Assembly (NCBI GenBank): GCA_964641415.1
Contig: CAZXMW010000003.1
Coordinates: 62,001 to 126,000, forward strand
Source of the DNA: JAHECW01 sp964641415
GTDB lineage: Bacteria; Acidobacteriota; Thermoanaerobaculia; Thermoanaerobaculales; Sulfomarinibacteraceae
Length of the DNA stretch: 64,000 nucleotides
Direction of reading: 5' to 3'
The position numbers and the translations under genes are program-made. A model generated the notes under the pieces. It did no database searches and was not told the origin of the DNA. It worked only from the letters and a program-made list of their open reading frames with translations. Positions within the stretch are counted from its first letter, which is position 1, and every line of letters starts with the position of its first letter. Shown piece by piece: positions 54,833 to 62,753 of this stretch.

Positions 54833-55190
54833 GGGGAATCCTCGCAGCGGATGCGGTCATCGAACCCGTTCATCGTAGCAGAAAGCGGCTCGAGGCGCGG
54901 GGTTCGCCGCCGCTCTCGACCTTGTGTAACCCGATTGCCGCAGCGCGACAAGTATTCAATGTATGAAGTACATGACGTTGTCGCCCACTCAAACCGGTTT
55001 CCGGCAACACGCCCCGATCAGCGAGGTCGGTGCAACGGGCAGGTGGGCGCCTCCCGCCACACACCGACGGCGTTCGCGCCGTTTCTCACCACCCAACCAC
55101 ACCACCACACCTTGAACCCCTCCTCCCCCACGGCCGAACCCGGCGACCGGAGCCGGGTCGGTCCCCACCTGCGCCCCTCGGGTTGTCGAG
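54833..55190. other. 358-bp region upstream of the M14 gene
   Basis: Noncoding by every frame I checked. A less GC-rich core at about 54940-54985 holds nested inverted repeats, listed separately. The far part (55060-55180) is C-rich and otherwise featureless. The preceding queA gene ends at 55191. Confidence 0.55.
54945..54984. promoter_or_regulatory. Nested dyads in the M14 carboxypeptidase upstream region
   Basis: An outer pair GCGACAA (54945-54951) and TTGTCGC (54978-54984) encloses an inner perfect pair ATGTA-TGAAG-TACAT (54959-54973). It sits 113-152 bp upstream of the M14 ATG. Such paired half-sites are typical of TetR/LuxR-type operator sites. The regulator is unknown. Confidence 0.4.
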
Positions 55191-56219
55191 CTACACGATG
55201 AGCATGGCGTCGCCGTAGGAGAAGAAGCGATAGCCCGAGTCGACCGCCTCCCGGTAGGCGGCGAGGACCCGCTCTCGCCCGGCCAGCGCGCTGACCAGCA
55301 TGAGCAGAGTCGAGCGCGGCAGGTGGAAGTTGGTCAGCAGGGCGCCGACGCCGCGGAACTCGTAGCCGGGCGTGATGAACAGGTCAGTCCAGCCATCTTC
55401 CGGGACGACCCTGCCGCGGCCGGCCGCCAGCGCTCCCTCCAGCGCCCGCACCGACGTCGTGCCGACACAGACCACCCTTCGGCCGTGATCGAGGGCTCGG
55501 TTGACCGCGGCTGCGGTCTCACCGGTGAACCGGTACCACTCGCTGTGCATGCGGTGCTCGGCCACGGTCTCAGCGGTCACCGGCCGGAAGGTCCCGAGCC
55601 CGACGTGCAGGGTGACGAAGGCGAGCTCGACGCCTCGGCCGGCGATCCGGTCGAGCAGGGCACGGGTGAAGTGCAGCCCGGCGGTCGGAGCGGCCACGGC
55701 ACCGGGAACCGCGGCGTAGACGGTCTGGTAGTCGGTGCGATCCTCGGCAGTGGCGCCGTCGTCGCGTCGGATGTAGGGCGGCAGGGGCGTCTCTCCGAGC
55801 CGGTCGAGACGATCGAACTCGAGGGGAGGGTCGAACCGGACGGTCCATCGCCCCTCGCCCGCTAGTCCGACCAGCTCCAGGGCTGAACCGTCGCCGAGGA
55901 CGAGCCGTTCACCGGGTCGGGCCCGGGCCGACGGTCGGAGCAGGCACTCCCACGCGCCGCCGCCGAGCTCGCGCAGCAGCAGCACCTCGAAGCGCCGCCC
56001 GGTCGGCCGGCACGCCTCGAGCCGGGCCGGAATGACCCTGGTGTCGTTGAGCAGCAGCAGGTCACCGGGTGCGAGCAGCATCGGCAGCTCGACCACCCGC
56101 CGGTGTTCGATCGAACCCGTCCGGCGGTCGAGCACGAGCAGCCGCGAGGCGCCGCGCGCCGTCGGCCGTTGGGCGATCCGGTCGTTGGGCAGGTGGTAGT
56201 CGAAATCGTCGGTCTGCAC
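55191..56219 (-). CDS. queA: S-adenosylmethionine:tRNA ribosyltransferase-isomerase
   Basis: 342 aa, GTG start. Full-length QueA: N-terminal FDYHLPNDRIAQRPT, FEVLLLRELGGGAWECLL, PPYIRRDDG, APTAGLHFT, LHVGLGTFRPV, and the C-terminal LTNFHLPRSTLLMLVSALAG ... GYRFFSYGDAMLI. It adds the ribosyl of AdoMet to the preQ1 base in tRNA during queuosine synthesis. No other queuosine genes are here. It is divergent from the YraN-like gene. Confidence 0.97.
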   Translation of the reverse strand: MQTDDFDYHLPNDRIAQRPTARGASRLLVLDRRTGSIEHRRVVELPMLLAPGDLLLLNDTRVIPARLEACRPTGRRFEVLLLRELGGGAWECLLRPSARARPGERLVLGDGSALELVGLAGEGRWTVRFDPPLEFDRLDRLGETPLPPYIRRDDGATAEDRTDYQTVYAAVPGAVAAPTAGLHFTRALLDRIAGRGVELAFVTLHVGLGTFRPVTAETVAEHRMHSEWYRFTGETAAAVNRALDHGRRVVCVGTTSVRALEGALAAGRGRVVPEDGWTDLFITPGYEFRGVGALLTNFHLPRSTLLMLVSALAGRERVLAAYREAVDSGYRFFSYGDAMLIV

Positions 56220-56266
56220 CGGCGAATGATAATGCAGCGGCCGACACCGGGTAGACTCGACGGATC

Positions 56267-56647
56267 ATGGATCGCATCAGGCTCGGCAGGTGGGGAGAGT
56301 GGCTGGCGCTCATCCTGCTCACCGGCAAGGGTTATCGGCTTCGCCACCGGAACTGGCGGGGCGCCGGCGGCGAGCTCGATCTGGTGGTCGAGCAGCGCGG
56401 TGAGATCATCTTCGTCGAGGTCAAGCTGCGTTCGAGCGACGCTTTCGGCGGCGCCGGCGGTGCGGTGACCCGGGACAAGCAGCGCCGCCTCGCCCGGGTC
56501 TCGGCTGCGTATCTGTCGCGCCACGACCTCTGGCACCGGCCGTGCCGTTTCGACATCGTCACCGTCGAGCGCGGTCAAAGGTTCCCGTACTGGCGCATCC
56601 GACATTACCGCAACGCGTTCGCGGTCGACACCGGCCGCCAGCTTTGA
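56267..56647 (+). CDS. YraN/UPF0102 family nuclease-like protein
   Basis: 126 aa, ATG. It has the restriction-endonuclease-like core of the family: RNWRGAGGELDLVVEQ (E-D motif) and FVEVKLRSS (E-x-K). It is a small cytosolic protein of unclear role, often near DNA uptake or ribonuclease HII genes. Here its neighbours are queA and a pseudokinase. It is convergent with the latter, 57 bp apart. Confidence 0.9.
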   Translation: MDRIRLGRWGEWLALILLTGKGYRLRHRNWRGAGGELDLVVEQRGEIIFVEVKLRSSDAFGGAGGAVTRDKQRRLARVSAAYLSRHDLWHRPCRFDIVTVERGQRFPYWRIRHYRNAFAVDTGRQL

Positions 56648-56704
56648 CGGAATCGAGGACTCGGAATGACGAGTTGACAGTTGCGAGTGATCGTGTACAG
56701 GTTC

Positions 56705-59134
56705 CTACAGGAGCTTCTTGAACCACTTCTTCCGCTCGAGGGTCCGCGGTTCGCTGTCGCTGCCGAGGGCGCCCATGTGACCGCTGCGGTCCTCGGCGAC
56801 GACATAGAAGTGAACATCCCGGTTGCCGTGCAGCTCAGGCGACACGACAAAGGGGTAGGTCCCATCCTCGGCCCGATCCAGGGGCAGCTGCAGGTAGCCG
56901 GCATCAGAGTCGTTGCGGGCGTGGACCACGACCCGCTCGACCCGGTAATCGTCCGACACCCTCAGGTTCACGGTAATGGTCTCGTTCTTCTTGAAGCCGG
57001 GCACCGACGGCTCGACGATCTCGATCATCGGCGCTTGGACGTCGAGCTCCGCGAGTCGTGCCTCGAGGACCAAACAGGCCCGATCGATCTCGTCGTGGAG
57101 CTCGGAGCCGGTCGCCAAACCCGCGAGGCGCGCGAGGCCGGCTTCAGGATCGCCCGCCTCGCCCTCGGCGAGGGCGTCAGCGATCAGACCCCGATCGTGC
57201 CGTGCCGCCGTGACCCGTTCGCGGCACCAACGGATGCGGGCCTCGGGGCCCCGCCGCTCGGGCCACGCTCTGAGGAGACTGTCGAGCACGGCGATGGCGG
57301 GCTCGTACTCCTCGCCTTCGATGAAACGTTCGGCACGCGCTTCCAGGGCGGCCGCCGAGCTGTCGCGAACCTCCGCCGCGCCACTGTAGCCGGGCAGCTC
57401 GTCGATCAGCCGCGATGCGTCCGCGATGGCGCCGAGGTCATCGCCCTCCTCGCTCGCCTGCCACATGGCCGAGTGCAGCCGGAGCGCGCGACGCCCGCGG
57501 TCGAGATCAGCGGCGAGCCCCGCGGTCTCGGCGAGCTCTGCAGCGCTGAGCCCGGCGAGCCCCGCGACGCCGCGTCGGATCATCGGGATGCTGCCGTAGC
57601 CGAAACCTCGGCGTAGATCGTCGATCGCCGCACCCCGGTCGGCCGCCCGCGAGACCAGTGCCACCAGGTTGTCGTAGAGCGCCGACTCGTCGGAGCTGAA
57701 CGACAGATCGTCCCGCTCGTCCAACGCGTCCAAAGCGCTGCGAGCCGCATCGTGATCGCCGGCGTCGACCAACGCCTGGATCGACAGCAGGTCATCGAAC
57801 AGGTTTCCGTCGGGCGGCGGCGGCACCAGCGGGTCAACGGCTAAAGCTCCGGGGGCAACTGCGACATCGGTGATTCCGGGGGCGCCGCTATCGGCCGACC
57901 GCGGCCAGGTGAAAACGATGATGCTGCCCAGGACGACCACGACAACCGCGACGGCGGCGATCTCGAGGCGGGAAACGCGGCGTCGTCGCCCGGTTCGTCG
58001 ATCTCCCTCCGCCTCTGCCCGGGGAGGCTCGGCGAGGTCGCCGGGCTCGACCGCAGGCGGCACCCAGACGTCCTCGGGCACCGGGTTTTGAACGTCGGTG
58101 TCGTCTCCGTCGTCGAGGCTCGGCGGAAGCTCGGGATCGTCGAACAGCACCTCGGGCCAGGCATCATGACCAGCCGGTACGGGAGCGTCGTCGACACCGC
58201 CCGCAATCGGCGATTCGGACGACGGCGAAGCGCTCGCGGGCGGCGGTTCGAAGCTCGGGTCGGTCCGGTTGGGGTCGAAGACCGCGTCAACAGCGGGTTC
58301 CCCGGCAGCCGGCTCGTTCGGACGCTCGGGCAGGGCTCGGATCAGCGGATCGCGGAGGTCGCTCGGGGACTGCCCGCGACCGTCCGGGTCGGGATCCATG
58401 AGCTGACCGAGCATGGCCTCCAGCGGCTCGACCTCGCCGAGCTCGTCCCGAAGCGCCGGCGGGATGGTGACCCGGGGCCGCTCGTAACCATCGGCCTCGA
58501 TCTCGGCGCCGAGCAGGCCGCAGGCCATGACGCCGAACGAGAAGAGGTCGCTGCGCCACGCCTGGTCCGAGGTCAGCAGATTGCCGGCCACCAGCTCAGG
58601 CGCAATGTGCGGATCCGCCGCCGGCACGGGCACGCCCGCTCCGGCATAGAGCAGGGTTGCGCTGGTGCCGAAGCCGAGCACCAGCGCGCGATCGCCGGCC
58701 GGGCGGCGGACGACGACGACGTTGGTCGGCTTGAGGTTGAGGTGGGCGGCGCCGGCCGCCGACAGATCCTCGATGCACGCGAGCACGTCGAGCAGCACGT
58801 TGACGGCCGCGAACGGGGACAGCTCCTCGATGGAGTCGAGGGTCTCGCCCTCGATCCGCTCCATGACCAGGAAGCCGTCGCCCTCGGGGGTCAGCCCGTG
58901 ATCGGTGATCGCCGGCATCGACTGGATCCGGCGCAACGTGGCCGCATCGACCATGGCCAGAAACAGTCGCCGGATCTGGTCCTCTGCGCCCGGCACTCCG
59001 CAGCTGACCATCTTGATCACGACCTCACGACCGGTCGCCGGGTCCAGTGCGAGAAAAACGGCGCCGGTCGGCGAGGTCGCGATGACCTCTTTGAGTTTGA
59101 GCTCCTCGAGGATCTGACGTGTTTCGATCACCAT
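56705..59134 (-). CDS. Transmembrane Ser/Thr pseudokinase with periplasmic helical domain
   Basis: 809 aa, ATG. The protein-kinase fold at ~10-280 keeps Lys41 (EVVIKMV), the hinge MERIEGETL, APELVAG and the structural SDLFSFG. Three catalytic elements are changed: the Gly-rich loop is SPTGAVF, the catalytic loop reads H131-L-N133-L-K-P-T-N138 with Asn instead of the catalytic Asp, and DFG is LGFG (153-156). So it should bind perhaps nucleotide but not phosphorylate. A Pro/Glu-rich linker leads to one membrane helix (~390-410) and a ~380-residue external part of helical repeats, ending in a beta domain (TITVNLRVSDDYRVERVVVHA). Downstream of the lipoprotein and C25 genes. Confidence 0.88.
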   Translation of the reverse strand: MVIETRQILEELKLKEVIATSPTGAVFLALDPATGREVVIKMVSCGVPGAEDQIRRLFLAMVDAATLRRIQSMPAITDHGLTPEGDGFLVMERIEGETLDSIEELSPFAAVNVLLDVLACIEDLSAAGAAHLNLKPTNVVVVRRPAGDRALVLGFGTSATLLYAGAGVPVPAADPHIAPELVAGNLLTSDQAWRSDLFSFGVMACGLLGAEIEADGYERPRVTIPPALRDELGEVEPLEAMLGQLMDPDPDGRGQSPSDLRDPLIRALPERPNEPAAGEPAVDAVFDPNRTDPSFEPPPASASPSSESPIAGGVDDAPVPAGHDAWPEVLFDDPELPPSLDDGDDTDVQNPVPEDVWVPPAVEPGDLAEPPRAEAEGDRRTGRRRRVSRLEIAAVAVVVVVLGSIIVFTWPRSADSGAPGITDVAVAPGALAVDPLVPPPPDGNLFDDLLSIQALVDAGDHDAARSALDALDERDDLSFSSDESALYDNLVALVSRAADRGAAIDDLRRGFGYGSIPMIRRGVAGLAGLSAAELAETAGLAADLDRGRRALRLHSAMWQASEEGDDLGAIADASRLIDELPGYSGAAEVRDSSAAALEARAERFIEGEEYEPAIAVLDSLLRAWPERRGPEARIRWCRERVTAARHDRGLIADALAEGEAGDPEAGLARLAGLATGSELHDEIDRACLVLEARLAELDVQAPMIEIVEPSVPGFKKNETITVNLRVSDDYRVERVVVHARNDSDAGYLQLPLDRAEDGTYPFVVSPELHGNRDVHFYVVAEDRSGHMGALGSDSEPRTLERKKWFKKLL

Positions 59135-59273
59135 GGCCTCGCTCTCGTCCGGTCAACGATCAGCGCATGCGCACACCTTCACGTTAATCCAACGGAACGG
59201 GCGAATCCGTGGTGTGAATCACTTCTGCCCGCGACTGCATCCGGGCGGCACGGGCGGCCGCAGCCGACCGCGC

Positions 59274-59714
59274 TCAGTCGGTCGGCGGGGCCGGCGTCTT
59301 GGCCGGCGCCTTGATGGTCGGGCTGAAGACCTCGCGGATGCCGCCGAGGGAGATGCTCTCGATGTAGTAGTAGTAGTCCCGTGTCGGATCGATGTCGTCA
59401 TCGACGAAGATGTAGCGCTGGGGCTCGTCGGTCGTCCCGGCGCCGGGCAGCGGCCCGTCGGTGATCTTGACGAAAGGCCCATCCTCGTCGAGCGACCGGT
59501 AGATGTCGAAACCGAAGTTGTCGACCTCGCTGGCGGTCGTCCACTTGAGCGTGTTGACCAACGGCTCGTCGGCCGCCTCGGGGGCCGGCGCCGGCCGGCT
59601 CGTCACCACGTCTCCGCGGGACGACTCGGGCGGCGCCTCGATCGGCGCCGTCGACCCGCAGCCGAGCACCCACAACAGGACGAGCACCAGACTCGACATC
59701 CACAGCTTGGTCAC
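59274..59714 (-). CDS. FN3-like lipoprotein coupled to the C25 peptidase
   Basis: 146 aa, GTG start overlapping the C25 stop as GTGA. Lipobox VLG-C19, so lipid-anchored after signal peptidase II. After a Pro/Ala/Ser linker there is one ~90-residue beta domain of fibronectin-III type (NTLKWTTASEVDNFGFDIYRS; RDYYYYIESISLGG). FN3 domains of this NFGFDIYR kind often precede sorting or are attached to large exported proteins. Its co-translation with C25 suggests it is a partner or surface binder, as inference. Confidence 0.8.
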   Translation of the reverse strand: MTKLWMSSLVLVLLWVLGCGSTAPIEAPPESSRGDVVTSRPAPAPEAADEPLVNTLKWTTASEVDNFGFDIYRSLDEDGPFVKITDGPLPGAGTTDEPQRYIFVDDDIDPTRDYYYYIESISLGGIREVFSPTIKAPAKTPAPPTD

Positions 59715-62470
59715 GATTCCTCCTCGGGTTCGCCCGTCGAACCGGAGACGACCACCGCCTCGTCCCCGATCGCCGGTGTGGCGATCTCGGTCCAGCCGAT
59801 GCCGTCGACGCCGAGCGCGTCGTCCCAGACGTAGACGCGGGCCTCGGCGAGACGGCCGTGATCGATCGGAGCGTTCCGATCCAACGACACCCGAAACTGT
59901 CGACCGGACACCGACAGGCGTTCCTGGTGGATGACCGTTCCGTCGTCTGCGAGCCAGTCCGCGATCAACGTCCCGGACTCGACGGGGGCCGGCATGGTCG
60001 CCCTGAGATCGAACGATCCGGCGGTCTCGGCGATCTCGACCTTCAGGGCGTGCGCCGGGGCAGCCACCGGCACGGCCGGATCGCCGAGCAGATTGTAGGT
60101 CTGGACGAGGACCGGGCTGCCGAACCCGCGCTTGGCCCGCATCACCGCCTCACCGATCGTGTTGCCGGGAGTGGTCAGCTCGTCGAGCAGGGCCTGACCC
60201 ATGTTGGGAGAGGGGCTGTTTCGCCAGGACGCGGCGAACACGGCGATGGCGCCGCGCTTCGGAATCCTGATCAGCTTCTCACCGATCGAGTCGGCTGTCG
60301 GGTGGTCGAACGGCGCGGAGTAGCACGTCAGGCTGAGAACCACCGGCAGCCGCCCGTTGCCGACGAGCTGGTCGAGGTGCTCGAGGGTGAACAGATCGTG
60401 GTTCTTCTCGAGATCCGGGGGACCGGTCCGCCAGATGTACCGGCCGCCATGGCCGATGAAATGGACCGCTGCGACACCGTCGTCGAGAACCTCGAGGATC
60501 CGCCGGGTGTGGTGCTCATTGGCCGGCTCGGAGGGGTGGGGGTAGATCTTGGTCGACACGTAGCCCCGCCGCCGGAGACTCTCGGCGATGAGATCGCTGC
60601 GCCGCTGGAAGCCGGGGCTTTCGTTGGCGATGAACAGAAGCTCCCGCCGCCACGGTCCGATCGGGGGACTCGACGCGAAGGCCAGCGTCTTGTCGATGAC
60701 CCGGTCGAGCTCGTCCAAATCGACCACCGGCAACCGACCGATGGCCATGTCGGGCAAATCGTCCCCGTCGTCGAAGCAGACGAACCAGGTGTCGCTGGCG
60801 GCGTGTCCCTCGGTGGTCGGGTAACTCGACGTCGGCACCAGGTTGCGATTGTTGAGCACCGACCCTTCCGAGTACGGCGTGCTGGAGTTCTTGACGAACC
60901 GGCGGGTTTCCCCGGGCCGGTAGGTCCAGTCGGCGTAGTGGGTGTCGTCAGCCAGGGTGTTCTTGAAATCCCAGCTCGCGTCGCCGACCAGAAGCACGAA
61001 TCGGGGCGACGGCGACGGCCAACTGGTGTGAGCGTGCTCGAGGAAGTCCCGAATCGGCCGCGGGCTGACCACCCCGCCGTTGAACTCGTCGTAGATGTCC
61101 TGGACGTCAACCACCGTCACCGTGAGCCCGCGGCCGCGATGAAACTCGGCCAGCCGCTCGGCGCCGGCGCGAAGGGTCCGGTGGGTGATGATGATGTAGT
61201 CGGCCTGCCGGTTGTTCGCCCGAAGCCGCGACGGCCTGTCGAGCACGACCTCGTTGGGCGCCGCAACCGCGTTTCGTTCGAGGACGACGACGCCGCGCTC
61301 GTCGTCCGCGAGGGTCACGGCGAGAGCTCCGCCGGGGGCCACGTCACGCCGGCCGTCCGGCCGGTAGACCTCGAGGGGCGACGCGTCGTCCGACGACACC
61401 ACAACTTCGTGAGGACCCTCTGAGCGGTCGGCGAACACTCTCATCTGCTCGTTCCCGACCACCGCGGAGCGCAGATACTCGACCTCGATCCAGTTGAGCA
61501 GCACCACGTCGACGAGCAGATCGCCGCTGTCCGGATAGTTGCGTTTCGGCACCTCGAGGGCGAGAGCGTTCACACCTTCCGACACCAGGCTGGCGTCGAC
61601 TTTGAACTCGTGCACGTAATGCTCGGTCCCGTCCCAGCTCACCGTGTCGACCAAACCGCCGTTGAGCCGAACCGCGAGCTCGTGGTGCGGCACCGCTGCC
61701 CGTTCCTGGTGCCGTGGCTCCGACCACCCCCGCAGGCCGAGACGGACACGGACGGCCGGGGCAACCGGCGCCGGGGTCCCGAACAGTGCGGCGATCGTCG
61801 ACCCGACAGCCCCGCCGCCGCCGACCGCGGCGTCCGACCCCGCTCGGAGCTCGGCGGACAGCGCATCGGCCCATCGCAGATCGTCAGCCGTGACCGCTGA
61901 GCCACCGGTCAGTCCGTGGACCACCAGCTCATGCTCGAAGGGTCTGCGGTCCGCGACCGACAGCCGCTCCCAGTACCAGCTTTCCTCGGGCTCGCCGGCC
62001 CGGGGACGGAAACGCACCATGATCCTGTCCGCTTCAAGATGGTGCCGGACCCGCACCTGCCCGGGCGTCGCTGTCGGGACCGCGTCGAGAATCCGGGTCG
62101 AGCCGTGTAACGGCGCCGGGTCGTCGAAGGACAGCACAGAGCAGTTGAACCGCGAGTAGGGATTCAGGTACGAGGTGCTGCCGCGCAGCACCTCACCAAG
62201 AAATTGCACCCGATCGCCCGGTCCGAAACGGCCGTCGTCGCCGTCCTCGATCCACAGCGACGCCGGCTCGCCGAAGTTCCGCAGTCCCATCAGGTGAGAT
62301 CGGCGCGGTCCGTCGAGCCCGGCGTCGACCAGCTGCTCGTAGCTGATCTGGTAGACGCCGGCATGCTCGGTGTAGATCTTGAAGGCAGGTGCTCCGTCAT
62401 GTGCCCCTGCCGGCGAAACCGCCAACGTGAGCCAGACCGAAACCCAAACAGGAATGATCCGCAGCGTCAT
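59711..62470 (-). CDS. Secreted C25 (gingipain-like) cysteine peptidase
   Basis: 919 aa. The ATG at 62470 starts a signal peptide (ending AGAH). The long upstream open frame is not coding-like. N-terminal ~450 residues are beta-rich (propeptide/jelly-roll). The peptidase C25 core at ~470-760 has H674 (FIGHGG) and C716 (LTCYSAP), the dyad in the right order and spacing, and VLLVGDASWDF. The end is an Ig-like domain (FDLRATMPAPVESGTLIADW). Bacteroidetes relatives are type IX secretion proteins, or PorU-like sortases. I see no type IX C-terminal tail here. Together with the lipoprotein it forms a two-gene unit. Confidence 0.88.
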   Translation of the reverse strand: MTLRIIPVWVSVWLTLAVSPAGAHDGAPAFKIYTEHAGVYQISYEQLVDAGLDGPRRSHLMGLRNFGEPASLWIEDGDDGRFGPGDRVQFLGEVLRGSTSYLNPYSRFNCSVLSFDDPAPLHGSTRILDAVPTATPGQVRVRHHLEADRIMVRFRPRAGEPEESWYWERLSVADRRPFEHELVVHGLTGGSAVTADDLRWADALSAELRAGSDAAVGGGGAVGSTIAALFGTPAPVAPAVRVRLGLRGWSEPRHQERAAVPHHELAVRLNGGLVDTVSWDGTEHYVHEFKVDASLVSEGVNALALEVPKRNYPDSGDLLVDVVLLNWIEVEYLRSAVVGNEQMRVFADRSEGPHEVVVSSDDASPLEVYRPDGRRDVAPGGALAVTLADDERGVVVLERNAVAAPNEVVLDRPSRLRANNRQADYIIITHRTLRAGAERLAEFHRGRGLTVTVVDVQDIYDEFNGGVVSPRPIRDFLEHAHTSWPSPSPRFVLLVGDASWDFKNTLADDTHYADWTYRPGETRRFVKNSSTPYSEGSVLNNRNLVPTSSYPTTEGHAASDTWFVCFDDGDDLPDMAIGRLPVVDLDELDRVIDKTLAFASSPPIGPWRRELLFIANESPGFQRRSDLIAESLRRRGYVSTKIYPHPSEPANEHHTRRILEVLDDGVAAVHFIGHGGRYIWRTGPPDLEKNHDLFTLEHLDQLVGNGRLPVVLSLTCYSAPFDHPTADSIGEKLIRIPKRGAIAVFAASWRNSPSPNMGQALLDELTTPGNTIGEAVMRAKRGFGSPVLVQTYNLLGDPAVPVAAPAHALKVEIAETAGSFDLRATMPAPVESGTLIADWLADDGTVIHQERLSVSGRQFRVSLDRNAPIDHGRLAEARVYVWDDALGVDGIGWTEIATPAIGDEAVVVSGSTGEPEEES

Positions 62471-62753
62471 CACAACCCGATCAGTATACCGGTCCCCCCT
62501 CGTGTCCGCGTCCGTGGCCGACGTCCGGATCCAAGGCCTTGGCCGCCTCGCCACGGCGAAGCCGGGTGGCCGCGTCCGGGTCCGGAACAACATTCCGCCC
62601 CCGACGGCAGAGGCGGCCGTCAACGACAGCGAGCAGGGACAGCGTCAGCGGCGGCTCCGAACCCCATCCCGCCCGAAGCGCGATGAGCCCGCTTGACGCA
62701 CGTCCGCGAACGGACTCCATCAACCCTCACCCCCTCGAGATCTCGGAGTCGCC
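62471..62753. other. 283-bp region upstream of the C25 gene
   Basis: Holds a short degenerate period-6 tract (GTCCGC-GTCCGT-GGCCGAC-GTCCGG) at about 62503-62530. No gene, hairpin terminator or tRNA that I can support. The open frame here (RTRTRPPGF...) is translated repeat. Confidence 0.5.
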
